NCBI RefSeq assembly: GCF_004345645.1
Contig: NZ_SLWS01000003.1
Span: 496,001 to 560,000, forward strand
DNA: 64,000 nt
Direction: 5' to 3'
Origin: Actinocrispum wychmicini
GTDB taxonomy: Bacteria > Actinomycetota > Actinomycetes > Mycobacteriales > Pseudonocardiaceae
A program made the position numbers and the translations under genes. Under the pieces are notes generated by a model. That model did no database searches. It was given only the letters and a program-made list of their open reading frames with translations, and had not been told where the DNA came from. Positions 1 to 9,726 of the stretch are shown here, in pieces. Positions within the stretch are counted from its first letter, which is position 1, and every line of letters begins with the position of its first letter.

Positions 1-2
1 TG

Positions 3-914
3 GTCGGCGAGGTGTACGTGCGCAGCGCCGAAGCCATGCTCGGCGATCTGTTGACCCTGGCCCGGTCGTGGCGGCCGGACGTCCTGGTGGGCGACCCGCT
101 CGTGCTGGCCGCCCCGCTGGTCGCCGCGGATCTCGGCATCCCGATCGTGCACCACCTGTGGGGTGACGTGCTGACCCCGCAGTTCGGCATGCCCGGCAAG
201 GCGATCACGCACGGCGTGTTCGCCGAGGACATCCGACGGCTGTACGAGCCGTTCGGCGTCGCACCCGGTGCCGACGCACTGTATACATTAGACCCCTGCC
301 CGGACGACCTGCAGGTGCCCGGGGTGCCGGAGCGCCGCTCGATCCGTTACGTGCCGTACAACGGGCCCGGGGTCGTGCCTGAGTGGCTGACCGAGCCGGC
401 GTCCCGGCCGCGGGTGTGCGTGCTGCGCAGTGGGACGACGTCCCGGATCGCCGGCACCATCTCGACCGTGATCCCGCAGGTCGCGGCCGGCCTGACCGAC
501 CTGGGCGCGGAGGTCGTGATCCCGATCAACAAGGCCGACCGGGACGCGCTCGGCGACCTCGGCGCCGACGTCCGCATCGCCGAGGACCTGCCGCTGCACC
601 TGCTGCTGCCCAGCTGCGACGCGATCGTGCACCACGGCGGCTCGGGCACGATGCTGACCGCCGCCGCGCTCGGCGTGCCGCAGATCGTCATCCCGGAGAT
701 CAACGACCAGTCGATGAACGGCACCCGGCTGGCCGCGATCGGCGCCGGCGCGTGGATCGCGGAGCAGGACGTGTCCTTCGACTCGGTCCGGTCGGTGGCG
801 GACAAGGTGCTCACCGGCGGCGCGGCCGCTGAGGCCGCCGCGAAGCTCGCCGCGTCGATCGCGGCCGAGCCGTCCCCGGCCCAGGTGGTCGCCGGCATCG
901 AAGAGTTGGTGTGA
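3..914 (+). CDS. Glycosyltransferase (GT1/EryCIII-like), 5' end outside window
   Basis: C-terminal three quarters of a GT-B glycosyltransferase that would move an NDP-activated deoxysugar onto an aglycone or sugar chain. The frame is open to the left edge, so the real start lies outside. The nucleotide-sugar-binding signature is clear: HHGGSGTMLTAAALGVPQ followed by IPEINDQ, the usual donor-binding loop of macrolide and aromatic glycosyltransferases. Family members are about 390-420 residues; about 303 are visible. Three bases separate its stop from the sugar aminotransferase start, so the two are probably co-translated and build and attach an aminosugar or related deoxysugar. A TTA leucine codon at 288-290, inside an AT-rich patch (ctg tat aca tta), makes it a possible bldA-dependent step. 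Family assignment is sure; substrate is not known. Confidence 0.9.
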   Translation, partial: VGEVYVRSAEAMLGDLLTLARSWRPDVLVGDPLVLAAPLVAADLGIPIVHHLWGDVLTPQFGMPGKAITHGVFAEDIRRLYEPFGVAPGADALYTLDPCPDDLQVPGVPERRSIRYVPYNGPGVVPEWLTEPASRPRVCVLRSGTTSRIAGTISTVIPQVAAGLTDLGAEVVIPINKADRDALGDLGADVRIAEDLPLHLLLPSCDAIVHHGGSGTMLTAAALGVPQIVIPEINDQSMNGTRLAAIGAGAWIAEQDVSFDSVRSVADKVLTGGAAAEAAAKLAASIAAEPSPAQVVAGIEELV

Positions 915-917
915 GCC

Positions 918-2072
918 ATGTTCGACGAGCCACTCCATGTCGGGCGTCCCAACATCGGTGACCGCGCCCGCCTGCGGGAACGCATCGAAGGCGCACTCGA
1001 CCGGCACTACCTGAGCAACGGGCCGCTGGTCGTCGAGTTCGAGCGGAAGATCGCCGAGGTGGCGGGCACCGAGCACGCCATCGCCGTCTGCAACGCCACG
1101 ATCGGCATTCAGGTCGCGGTCAAGGCGCTCGGCCTCGGACCCGGTGACGAGGTGATCATCCCGACGTTCACCGCGCCGCCGACGGCCCACGCGCTGAGCT
1201 GGATCGGGCTGGTGCCGGTGTTCAGCGACGTCGACGAGGACACCGGCAACATCGACCCGGCGCACGCGGAGAAGCTGATCGGACCCAACACGCGCGCCAT
1301 CATGGGCGTGCACATCTTCGGCCGCCCGTGCGCGATCGACGACCTCACCGCGCTCGGCGAGCAGTACGGGCTGCCGGTGCTGTTCGACGCCGCGCACGCG
1401 ATCGGCAACACGTACCGCGGCCGGGCGATCGGCGGGTTCGGGATCGGCGAGATCTTCAGCTTCCACGCCACCAAGTACATCAACAGCTTCGACGGCGGCG
1501 CGATCGTCACCAACGACAAGCAGTACGCCGACCGGGTCCGCGCGATGCGCAACTACGGTATACCGGCAGATCGTCAACCGTATACTGTAGACTCGATCGT
1601 TTCCTTGGGCACCAACGCGAAGCTCAGCGAGCCGAGCGCGGCGATGGGCCTGACCGGCCTGGAGGACATGGAGCGGTTCGCCGAGATCAACCGCCGCAAC
1701 TACGAACGGTACGTGGTGGAGCTCGCCGGGGTGCCGGGAATCCGGCTGCTGTCCCAGTTGGACAACGAGCGGGCCAACCACCAGTACGTCGCGATCGAGA
1801 TCGATCCGCACGCCGCTGGGACCGACCGGGAGGGCATGTACGACGCGCTGGTCGCCCGGAACGTGTTGGTACGCCGGTACTTCTACCCGACCTGCCATCA
1901 GCTGGAGCCGTACCGCGGCGCGCCGGACGTGCACGCGCGGCTGCCACTGCCCCGGGCGGAGACACTGGCCGACCGTGTGCTCGCGTTGCCGACAGGCACC
2001 GCAGTCGGGCTGGAGGAAGTGGCGAAGGTCTGCGAAATCATCCGGAATGTCGCGGGAAAGCGGAGGCGGTAG
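918..2072 (+). CDS. DegT/DnrJ/EryC1/StrS-family sugar aminotransferase
   Basis: PLP enzyme of 384 aa, the normal length for NDP-ketosugar aminotransferases that install an amino group during deoxysugar biosynthesis. Asp157 in VLFDAAHAIG would bind the PLP ring nitrogen, and Lys186 in SFHATKYINSFDGGA would form the internal aldimine, so the family's key residues are present. Related sugar dehydratases (ColD type) replace this lysine with histidine, which argues for a true aminotransferase. The stop codon overlaps the GTG start of the next gene by one base. Around residues 214-227 (1556-1594) the codons turn unusually AT-rich, with two GTATAC hexamers. Position 3- or 4-amination cannot be decided from sequence. 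Confidence 0.9.
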   Translation: MFDEPLHVGRPNIGDRARLRERIEGALDRHYLSNGPLVVEFERKIAEVAGTEHAIAVCNATIGIQVAVKALGLGPGDEVIIPTFTAPPTAHALSWIGLVPVFSDVDEDTGNIDPAHAEKLIGPNTRAIMGVHIFGRPCAIDDLTALGEQYGLPVLFDAAHAIGNTYRGRAIGGFGIGEIFSFHATKYINSFDGGAIVTNDKQYADRVRAMRNYGIPADRQPYTVDSIVSLGTNAKLSEPSAAMGLTGLEDMERFAEINRRNYERYVVELAGVPGIRLLSQLDNERANHQYVAIEIDPHAAGTDREGMYDALVARNVLVRRYFYPTCHQLEPYRGAPDVHARLPLPRAETLADRVLALPTGTAVGLEEVAKVCEIIRNVAGKRRR

Positions 2073-3115
2073 TGCGTACGGCTGACATGTACATCAAGAG
2101 TCTCGGGGTCTACCTGCCGGACTCGGTGAGCATCGAGCAGGCGGTCGCGGAAGGCCGCTACCCGGCTGAGGACGTCGAGGCGCACCAGCTAACCGGTGCC
2201 GCGGTCGCCGGCGAGGTGTCCGGCCCGGAGATGGCGTTGTCCGCCGCGCAGGACGCGTTCAAACGCTGCGGGATACCGCCGGAGGACATAGACCTGTTGC
2301 TGTATACCGATTCCTGGCATCAAGGCCCGGACGGCTGGCAGCCGCAGTACTACCTGCAGCGCTACCTGCTGGGCGGCGACTGCCTCGCGGTGGAGACGCG
2401 GCACGGCTGCAACGGCGCGTTCAGCGCGTTGGAACTGGCCGCGAGCTACCTGCGCGCCGACGACACGCGGACGGACGCGCTCGTCGTGACCACGGACAAC
2501 TTCGGTACGCCCATGGTGGACCGCTGGCGGATGGGCCCGGGGTACGTGCTCGGCGACGCTGCCTGCGCGGTCGTGCTCAGCAAGGAATCCGGCTTCGCCC
2601 AACTGCTCTCGGTGGCGAGCATAGCGGTGCCGGAGGCGGAGGAGGTCCACCGCAGCGGCGAGGCGATGTTCCCGCCCGGACCGACGGTGAGCGCCCCACT
2701 GAACTTCACCGAGCGGACCGCCGACTTCAACCGCCGCGCGATAGCCGACGGCACCGGCACCGGGATCTGGCTGACCGTGCACACCCAGATGCTGGCGGTC
2801 GTCGACGAGGCGCTGGCGGACGCCGGGATCGAGCTCGGCGACATCACCCGCGTGGCGTACATGAACTACTCCAAGGACATCGTCGAACAGCGGTGCATGG
2901 CCGCGCTCGGCCTGCCGATGTCGATGTCCACCTGGGAGTTCGGCCGCGGCGTCGGCCATCTCGCCGCGAGCGACCAGCTCGTCTCGCTCGACCACCTGCT
3001 CACCACCGGCGAGCTCGGACCGGGCGACCACTTCCTGATGATCGGCGTCGGGCCGGGGATCACCGTGTCCAGCGCGGTGGTCCGGATCGTCACCCCGCCG
3101 CCCTGGACGGCCTGA
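2072..3115 (+). CDS. KSIII-like acyltransferase (FabH/DpsC/CerJ family), copy 1
   Basis: 347-aa beta-ketoacyl-ACP synthase III homologue. I chose GTG 2072, overlapping the previous stop, because the resulting N-terminus (MRTADMYIKSLGVYLPD) aligns with the second copy at 10026. The nucleophile is Cys113 in ETRHGCNGAFSALE. Asn265 lies where FabH has its catalytic His, and His296 plus Asp301 (GHLAASDQ) lie near the canonical Asn region. From memory, His193, His296 and Asp301 match the spacing of residues described for DpsC, pointing to an acyl-transfer rather than chain-initiating enzyme. In chlorothricin-type clusters such proteins move the aromatic acyl group from the iterative PKS to a free ACP or from that ACP to a sugar acceptor. 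Which step this copy performs is inference. Confidence 0.88.
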   Translation: MRTADMYIKSLGVYLPDSVSIEQAVAEGRYPAEDVEAHQLTGAAVAGEVSGPEMALSAAQDAFKRCGIPPEDIDLLLYTDSWHQGPDGWQPQYYLQRYLLGGDCLAVETRHGCNGAFSALELAASYLRADDTRTDALVVTTDNFGTPMVDRWRMGPGYVLGDAACAVVLSKESGFAQLLSVASIAVPEAEEVHRSGEAMFPPGPTVSAPLNFTERTADFNRRAIADGTGTGIWLTVHTQMLAVVDEALADAGIELGDITRVAYMNYSKDIVEQRCMAALGLPMSMSTWEFGRGVGHLAASDQLVSLDHLLTTGELGPGDHFLMIGVGPGITVSSAVVRIVTPPPWTA

Positions 3116-3143
3116 CCGCTACCGGACGAAGGACGGAACTTCG

Positions 3144-6100
3144 ATGGTTGATGGGAATCGCGTAGGACCCGCCGCCGAACCGGTGGCCGTGGTCGGCATC
3201 GGGTGCCGGTTCGCCGGCGGGGCGGACACGCCCGAGGCGTTCTGGGAGCTGCTGCGGTCCGGGACGTCGGCGACCGGTGAGGTGCCGCCGGACCGGTGGC
3301 GGCACTACCGGGAACTGCGGCCGGACTATGCCGCCGTGTTGCGCCGGACCACCAGCCGGGGCGCCTTTCTCGACGACATCGAAGGGTTCGACGCCGACTT
3401 CTTCGGCCTGACCCCGCGCGAGGCCGGCCTGATGGACCCGCAGCAGCGGATCCTGCTCGAAGTGGCCTGGGAGGCGCTGGAACACGCCGGGATCCCGCCG
3501 CGTGCCCTGGCCGGCACGGACGCCGGGGTGTTCGTCGGGGTCGGCTCGGACGACCACAGCCGGCAGGTGCTGGAGGACCTGCCGCGGATCGAGGCGTGGA
3601 CCGGTATCGGCGCCGCGATGTGCGCGGTCGCCAACCGGATCTCGTACGCCCTGGACCTGCGCGGCCCGAGCCTGTCCGTGGACACCGCGTGTTCGGCGTC
3701 CCTGGTCGCCACACACCTGGCGTGTCAGAGCCTGCGCCTGGGGGAGAGCACGATCGCGCTGGCGGCCGGGGTCAACCTGATGGTCGGGCCTGGACTCACC
3801 GTCACGTTGGACGCAGCGGGCGCGTTGGCCTCCGACGGACGCAGCAAGTCGTTCGACGCGTCCGCCGACGGTTACGGCCGCGGCGAGGGCTGTGGCGTGC
3901 TGGTGCTGAAGCGGCTGTCGGACGCGCAGCGTGACGGTGACCGGATCCTGTCGGTGATCCTGGGCAGTGCCGTCAACCAGGACGGTCACACCAACGGCAT
4001 CATGGCCCCCAGCGGCACCGCCCAGCAGCACGTGCTCGACCGTGCCTGCCGGCACGCCGGTGTGGCGCCGGGCTCGGTGGACTACGTGGAGGCGCACGGC
4101 ACCGGCACCCGAGTGGGTGACCCGCTGGAGGCGTCGGCGCTGACCGCTGTGTACGGTGTAGACCGGCCTGGTGAGGACCCGTGCCTGATTGGCTCGGTGA
4201 AGTCCAACATCGGCCACCTGGAGGCCGCCGCCGGAGTCGCCGGACTCATCAAGGCGATCCTCAGCCTCGATCACGCCGAGATCCCGGCCAGCCTGCACTA
4301 CACCGCGGGCAACCCCGCCGTGGACTGGGCGAACGCCGGGCTGAAGGTCGTTTCCGAACACCGTTCGTGGCCGGAGCGCGACCATCCTCGCCGGGCCGGT
4401 GTGTCCGGGTTCGGCTACGGCGGCACCATTGCACACGTCGTCCTGGAGCAGGCGCCGCAGACCGCGGGCACGCAGCACACTGTCGAGCAGCACACTGTCG
4501 AGCAGCACACTGTCGAGCAGCACACTGTCGAGCAGCACACCGAGCCTGACGCGGTCCGCCTGTACCCGCTGTCCGCCGCCTCCGAGGCCGCGTTGCACCA
4601 GTACGCAGCGGAACTCGCGGAGTGGCTGGAGAACGGGGATGTGTCGCTGGCCTCGCTGGGGCACACCTTGGCGTTGCGCCGCTCGCCGCTGGAGCACCGG
4701 GCCGTGGTCCTGGCCACCACCAAGGAAGAACTGGTCGCCCGCCTGCGGCTGCTGGCCGCCGATGAGTCGTCCCCGGAGGTGGTCACCGGGCGCAGCGTCG
4801 CGACCGGTGCCCCGGTCTGGGTGTTGTCCGGGCACGGCTCGCAGTGGATCGGGATGGGCCGCGACCTGTTGGCCACCGAACCGGCCTTCGCCGCCGTGGT
4901 CGACGATCTGGAGCCAGTGTTCCAGGCGGAGATCGGGTTCTCGCCCCGCCAGGTACTCCTCGACGGTTCATTGGATTCGGTCGACCGTATACAAGCGATG
5001 ATCTTCGTGATGCAGCTCGGCCTCGCCGAGGTCTGGCGCACGTACGGGGTGGTGCCCGGCGCCATCATCGGACACTCGGTCGGCGAGATCGCCGCGGCCG
5101 TGCTCGCCGGCGCGCTGTCCCGTGTGGACGGCGCCAAACTGATCTGCCGCCGGTCGAACCTGCTGACCAAGGTGGCCGGCCAGGGTGCCATGGTGATGGC
5201 GTCGCTGCCATTCGACGAGGTCCGGGCCCGGCTCGCCGGCCGAACCGACGCGGTCGCCGCGATCTGGTCCTCCCCACTGTCCACAGTGGTCTCCGGCGAC
5301 CCGGCGGCGATCGAGGAACTGCTGACGAGCTGGCGCGCCGAAGGCGTGGCCGTCCGGCGGGTGTCCTCGGACGTGGCGTTCCACAGTCCGCACATGGATG
5401 TGTTGCTGGACGGCATCGTCGAGGCCGCAGCCGACCTGTCGCCGAACGTCGCCGCCGTTTCCTGGTACAGCACGGCACTGGAGGACCCGCGCGCCACCGT
5501 GAAGGCCGACGGCTCGTACTGGGCGACCAACCTGCGCCAGCCTGTGCGCCTGGCCGGGGCGGTCCAAGCTGCCGCCGAGGACGGACACCGCGCGTTCCTG
5601 GAGCTCTCAGCGCATCCCGTCGTCGCGCATTCCATCGGCGAAACGTTGCCGGACCAGGAATTCGATGTCTTCGTCGGCACGACGCTACGGCGTGAGCGCC
5701 CTGAGCAGGCGACCCTGTTGGCCGCGATCGCCGCGGCGCACTGCCACGGCATCGACGTCGACTGGACCCGGTTGCAGCCCAGTGGCGGGCTGGTCACCCT
5801 GCCGCCGCCCGCCTGGCAGCACCGCCGGCACCGGACAGAGGTCTCGATCGGCACGGGCACCGGCGGCGGCCACGACATCGACTCGCACACCCTGCTCGGC
5901 TCGCCGACCGCGGTGGCGGAGCAGCGGTTGCGGCTCTGGCAGACAGTCGTCGACGAGACTTCGCTGCCGTATCCCGGCAACCACACGATCAACGGCGTCG
6001 AGATCGTTCCGGCCGCCGTGCTCATCAACACGTTCCGTCAAGCCATGTCGGCGGACCTCAACGACGTCGACCTGGTGCGGCCGTTGACCGTCGCCCCGGC

Positions 6101-8318
6101 CCGTGAGGTCCAGGTCATCCGGGACGGCACCGCGTTGCGGGTGGCGTCCAGGGAGGGCGAAGGCCCGTGGGTCACGCACACCACCGCCGTCGCGGCCGAG
6201 TCGGACAACAGCCCGCTGGGGGTGCTGACCGGGGATGGGCCTGCCGACCAGGTCGATCCGGACACGATCGTCCAGCATCTCGCGTCGGTCGGCGTGCCGA
6301 CCATGGCTTTCACATGGACCGTGGACTCAATCGCGCGGGGGACAGGTGCACTGCGTGCCCGAGTCACCGTCGAACAACCGTCAGGCGCGCCCGCGACCTG
6401 GGCTCCCGTGCTCGATGCCGCTCTGTCGGCCGCGCCGCTCGGCTACCCCGGTGAGCCGGTGCTGCGGATGGTCGCGCACGTCGCCGAGGTTCGACTGACA
6501 GAGTCCGTCCCCGAGCAGGTGATCATCGACGTCACCGCCCGCGAGGATACTGTAGACATTCTCATCGCCGACACCGAATACAGTATGGTCGGGCGACTCA
6601 CGGGTGTCCGGTACGCGACGATGGACGAGAAGCCCGCTGCCCGGCCGCAGGATCTGGTGCACGCGCTGGAATGGCGGCCGCTGGAGTTGCCCGAGGCGGC
6701 CCCGCACACCGGCCGCATCGTGCTGGTCGGGCCGTCCGCGGGGGAGTGGACGCGGTTCACCGACAGCCTGGTGTCAGCCGGCGCCGATATCGCGCTGGCC
6801 GTCGTTCCCGACGCGTTGGCCGACCTCGACGCTCCCTGCGATGTCGTTGTCCTGCCGCCCCAAGGGGACGCGGCCGGTGCCACCTGGCTGGCGACGGCCA
6901 CGGCCCAGATGGTGACGAAGGTCAAGGACGCCCGGATGTGGATCGTGACCTCGGGAGTCCGCGACAGCCGGGACGAGGCCGCGTTGGCGCACGCCCCACT
7001 GTGGGGGCTTGGCCGGATCATCGGTGGTGAGCACGCGGAATCCTGGGGCGGTGTCGTCGACATCGACGATCCCAGTGCGGCGGCGCGTACGTTGCTCGCG
7101 ATCATTGGCACGACGCCGGGCGAGGACGTGATCTCCGTGCGCGGTGCGGGCGCGGAAGTCGCGCGGCTGGCGCCCATGACGGACCCGGCTGGCGGCGCAC
7201 CGCTGTCGTGCCGCGCGGACGGTACGTACCTGATCACCGGCGGGCTCGGCGTACTGGGCCTGGAGATCGCCCGGTGGATGGCCAATCGTGGCGCGCGGCG
7301 ACTCGTTCTCGCCGCACGCCAGGCGTTGCCCGCGCGGTCCACATGGGACAGTGTCGTCGACGAGGAGACCCGTCGACGGATCGACGGCGTGCGCGCACTG
7401 GAAGCGCTCGGCGTCACCGTCCGGGTCGTAGCGGTCGACATCGCGAGCGCGGCAACCGCAGCCGCCGCGCTGGACATGGACGAGCTTGGCCTGCCGCCGA
7501 TCCGTGGCGTTGTGCACGCCGCGGGTGTGCTCGACAACCGGATGCTCGCGGACGTTGACGAGGCGTCGGTGCGAGCGGTGCTGCGGCCGAAGGTCGAGGG
7601 CGCGCTCGTGCTGCACGACCTGTTCCCGCCCGGCAGCGTCGACTTCCTGGTGCTGTTCTCCTCGTGCGGCCAGTTCCTGTCCCTGCCCGGCCAGGCCACG
7701 TACGCCTCGGCGAACGCCTTCCTGGACGCGCTGGCGAGGCATCGCGGCGCGGGCACGCTAAGCCTGGCGTGGACGTCATGGCGTGGCATGGGCATGGCCG
7801 CCAACCGGGTCGTGGAACTCGAACTGCGGGCTCGCGGGGTCAGCGACATCTCGCCGGACGAGGCGTTCGGCGCCTGGGACGACGCGAACGCCCGCGGCGA
7901 CGCGTTCTTCGCGATCCTGCGGGCGGTCACGCCCGAACCGGCTGGGCCTCGGGCGCCTGTGCTCAGTGAGCTGGTCACCGACGAGACCGGCGACGGCCCG
8001 GAAGAGTCCACTTCAGACGCTGGGCTGCTGGCCGAACTGCCGCCCGAGGAGCTGCACGAGCGGCTGGTGGACGAGGTCCGGACGCAGGTCGCCGCCGAGA
8101 TGCGGCTGGCGTCCACGGATATCGACCCGCGGCGGTCGCTCGCCGAACAGGGGCTCGACTCGGTGATGACGATCGTGATCCGGCGGCGCCTGGAGAAGCG
8201 GTTCGGCCACAGCCTGCCCGCGACGCTGCTGTGGCACCAGCCGACCGTCTCGGCGATCGTCGCCCACCTGACCGAACTCATTCGACCCGCCGGCGCGCCC
8301 GAACCGGTCGCTGTGTGA
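3144..8318 (+). CDS. Iterative type I PKS, 6-methylsalicylic-acid-synthase type (KS-AT-TH/DH-KR-ACP)
   Basis: 1724-aa single-module PKS. KS residues about 10-435 with Cys183 (DTACSASL), His318 (EAHGTGT) and His358 (SNIGHLE). AT residues about 555-850 with Ser645 in GHSVGE and a VAFH motif typical of malonyl selection. A dehydratase-like (thioester hydrolase) domain has HxxxGxxxxP at 947-956. KR has GGLGVLG near 1365 and Ser1506/Tyr1520/Asn1524. ACP attachment serine is Ser1673. The domain order and length fit bacterial 6-MSA or naphthoate synthases (ChlB1, NcsB). The intact KR argues against orsellinate, which needs no ketoreduction. The expected product is an ACP-bound reduced aromatic acid; chain length cannot be read from sequence. 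A four-copy 15-bp repeat sits in the KS-AT linker. RBS gaaggacgg precedes ATG 3144. Confidence 0.95.
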   Translation: MVDGNRVGPAAEPVAVVGIGCRFAGGADTPEAFWELLRSGTSATGEVPPDRWRHYRELRPDYAAVLRRTTSRGAFLDDIEGFDADFFGLTPREAGLMDPQQRILLEVAWEALEHAGIPPRALAGTDAGVFVGVGSDDHSRQVLEDLPRIEAWTGIGAAMCAVANRISYALDLRGPSLSVDTACSASLVATHLACQSLRLGESTIALAAGVNLMVGPGLTVTLDAAGALASDGRSKSFDASADGYGRGEGCGVLVLKRLSDAQRDGDRILSVILGSAVNQDGHTNGIMAPSGTAQQHVLDRACRHAGVAPGSVDYVEAHGTGTRVGDPLEASALTAVYGVDRPGEDPCLIGSVKSNIGHLEAAAGVAGLIKAILSLDHAEIPASLHYTAGNPAVDWANAGLKVVSEHRSWPERDHPRRAGVSGFGYGGTIAHVVLEQAPQTAGTQHTVEQHTVEQHTVEQHTVEQHTEPDAVRLYPLSAASEAALHQYAAELAEWLENGDVSLASLGHTLALRRSPLEHRAVVLATTKEELVARLRLLAADESSPEVVTGRSVATGAPVWVLSGHGSQWIGMGRDLLATEPAFAAVVDDLEPVFQAEIGFSPRQVLLDGSLDSVDRIQAMIFVMQLGLAEVWRTYGVVPGAIIGHSVGEIAAAVLAGALSRVDGAKLICRRSNLLTKVAGQGAMVMASLPFDEVRARLAGRTDAVAAIWSSPLSTVVSGDPAAIEELLTSWRAEGVAVRRVSSDVAFHSPHMDVLLDGIVEAAADLSPNVAAVSWYSTALEDPRATVKADGSYWATNLRQPVRLAGAVQAAAEDGHRAFLELSAHPVVAHSIGETLPDQEFDVFVGTTLRRERPEQATLLAAIAAAHCHGIDVDWTRLQPSGGLVTLPPPAWQHRRHRTEVSIGTGTGGGHDIDSHTLLGSPTAVAEQRLRLWQTVVDETSLPYPGNHTINGVEIVPAAVLINTFRQAMSADLNDVDLVRPLTVAPAREVQVIRDGTALRVASREGEGPWVTHTTAVAAESDNSPLGVLTGDGPADQVDPDTIVQHLASVGVPTMAFTWTVDSIARGTGALRARVTVEQPSGAPATWAPVLDAALSAAPLGYPGEPVLRMVAHVAEVRLTESVPEQVIIDVTAREDTVDILIADTEYSMVGRLTGVRYATMDEKPAARPQDLVHALEWRPLELPEAAPHTGRIVLVGPSAGEWTRFTDSLVSAGADIALAVVPDALADLDAPCDVVVLPPQGDAAGATWLATATAQMVTKVKDARMWIVTSGVRDSRDEAALAHAPLWGLGRIIGGEHAESWGGVVDIDDPSAAARTLLAIIGTTPGEDVISVRGAGAEVARLAPMTDPAGGAPLSCRADGTYLITGGLGVLGLEIARWMANRGARRLVLAARQALPARSTWDSVVDEETRRRIDGVRALEALGVTVRVVAVDIASAATAAAALDMDELGLPPIRGVVHAAGVLDNRMLADVDEASVRAVLRPKVEGALVLHDLFPPGSVDFLVLFSSCGQFLSLPGQATYASANAFLDALARHRGAGTLSLAWTSWRGMGMAANRVVELELRARGVSDISPDEAFGAWDDANARGDAFFAILRAVTPEPAGPRAPVLSELVTDETGDGPEESTSDAGLLAELPPEELHERLVDEVRTQVAAEMRLASTDIDPRRSLAEQGLDSVMTIVIRRRLEKRFGHSLPATLLWHQPTVSAIVAHLTELIRPAGAPEPVAV
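4473..4532 (+). repeat. Four perfect 15-bp tandem repeats in the KS-AT linker
   Basis: The unit cagcacactgtcgag occurs four times in a row, followed by a partial unit, and encodes QHTVE repeats at PKS residues about 444-466. It keeps frame because 15 is a multiple of 3, so copy number could vary without breaking the enzyme. It lies just after the KS domain, where KS-AT linkers are normally ordered but sequence-variable. Confidence 0.95.
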
Positions 8319-8354
8319 TGTCCCATCCCCACGTTCACGAGAAGGACTGACCAG

Positions 8355-9701
8355 ATGGAAAAGGACTTCGACGTCGCCATCATCGGCGGCGGCCCGGCGG
8401 GCTCCACCGCGGCCACCTACCTCGCCCAGGCGGGCCTGTCCGTGGCGGTGTTCGAGAGCGAACTGTTCCCCCGCCCGCACGTCGGCGAGTCGCTGGTGCC
8501 GGCGACCACGCCGGTGCTGACCGAGATCGGTGTCTTCGACGACGTCGAGGCCGCGGGCTTCCCGCGCAAGTACGGCGCCGCGTGGACGTCGGCCGAGTCG
8601 CGGGACATCCCGCACAACGGGTTCTCCGGGCTGGACCACGACTTCAGCCTGGCCGAGATCATGTTCGTCGAACGCGACCAGCCCGAGGTGGACCGGGACT
8701 ACACGTTCCACGTCGACCGCGGCAAGTTCGACCTGATCCTGCTCAAACACGCGGAGAAGGCCGGCGCCAAGGTGTTCTCCGGCGTGCGGGTGCGCAAGGT
8801 GGACTTCGACGACCCCGAAGGTGTCGTGCTCAGCTGCAAGTTCGGCACCAAGACCGTGGAGTTCACCGCCGGCATGGTGGTCGACGCGTCCGGCCGGCAG
8901 ACCGTGCTCGGCCGCCAGCTCAAGACCAAGATCCCGGACCCGGTGTTCAACCAGTACGCCATCCACACCTGGTTCGAGGGACTGGACCGGCCGGGGCTGG
9001 CCGCCGACTCCGGCAAGGAGGACTACATCTACGTCCACTTCCTGCCGATCGAGGACACCTGGATGTGGCAGATCCCGATCACCGACACGATCACCAGCGT
9101 CGGGGTGGTCACCCAGAAGAAGCGGGTGGAGGCCGCGGCCGCGGACCGCGAGGAGTTCTTCTGGAACACCGTGTCCAGCCGCCCCGACCTGCACAAGGCA
9201 TTACAGAACGCCACCCGGGTGCAGCCGTTCAAGACCGAGGGCGACTACAGCTACGCGATGTCCCAGATCACCGGCGACCGGTACGTGCTCATCGGGGACG
9301 CCGCCCGGTTCGTCGACCCGATCTTCTCCAGCGGCGTGAGCGTCGCCCTTAACAGCGCCCGGATCGCGTGCAAGGACATCGTCGCGGCGCACAAGGAAGG
9401 CGACTACAGCCGGGAGCGGTTCGCCACGTTCGAGGGCAAACTGCGGCGCGCGGTCCGTAACTGGTACGAGTTCATCTCCATCTACTACCGCCTGAACATC
9501 CTGTTCACCGCGTTCGTGCAGGACCCGCGCTACCGGATCGACGTCGTCAAGATGCTCCAGGGCGACTTCTACGACGGCGAGGAACCGGCCGCCCTCAAGG
9601 TCATGCGCGAAACCATCGTCGCCGTCGAGAACGACCCCAGCCACCTGTGGCACCCGTATCTCGGCACGCTGCGCGCCCCCGCCATGGAACCCGTTTTCTA
9701 G
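8355..9701 (+). CDS. FAD-dependent halogenase, probably acting on a carrier-bound aromatic acyl group
   Basis: 448-aa flavin-dependent halogenase. The FAD-binding GxGxxG is at 11-16 (IIGGGPAGST) and the family hallmark WxWxIP is at 236-241 (WMWQIP), so the enzyme looks intact; it would use FADH2, oxygen and halide to make HOX near the substrate. The sequence pattern (FPRPHVGESLVPA, a long C-terminal region rich in aromatic residues) resembles the halogenases that work on ACP/PCP-tethered phenols or pyrroles rather than free tryptophan. Position between the PKS and the free ACP gene supports chlorination of the tethered salicylate. A TTA codon at 9201-9203 (Leu283) makes it another candidate bldA target. 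No flavin reductase gene is seen here. RBS gagaaggac precedes the ATG. Confidence 0.93.
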   Translation: MEKDFDVAIIGGGPAGSTAATYLAQAGLSVAVFESELFPRPHVGESLVPATTPVLTEIGVFDDVEAAGFPRKYGAAWTSAESRDIPHNGFSGLDHDFSLAEIMFVERDQPEVDRDYTFHVDRGKFDLILLKHAEKAGAKVFSGVRVRKVDFDDPEGVVLSCKFGTKTVEFTAGMVVDASGRQTVLGRQLKTKIPDPVFNQYAIHTWFEGLDRPGLAADSGKEDYIYVHFLPIEDTWMWQIPITDTITSVGVVTQKKRVEAAAADREEFFWNTVSSRPDLHKALQNATRVQPFKTEGDYSYAMSQITGDRYVLIGDAARFVDPIFSSGVSVALNSARIACKDIVAAHKEGDYSRERFATFEGKLRRAVRNWYEFISIYYRLNILFTAFVQDPRYRIDVVKMLQGDFYDGEEPAALKVMRETIVAVENDPSHLWHPYLGTLRAPAMEPVF

Positions 9702-9726
9702 GAACAGCAGAAAAGGACAGAGGACA

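Noticed and set aside
4473..4532. Tandem repeat as CRISPR array
   Set aside because: 15-bp units without spacers, in frame within a PKS gene.
3144..8318. Orsellinic acid synthase
   Set aside because: An intact KR (Ser/Tyr/Asn and Rossmann motif) is present, which orsellinate synthases lack or do not use.
8355..9701. Tryptophan halogenase
   Set aside because: Context with ACP and PKS and the sequence pattern fit carrier-bound phenol halogenases better.
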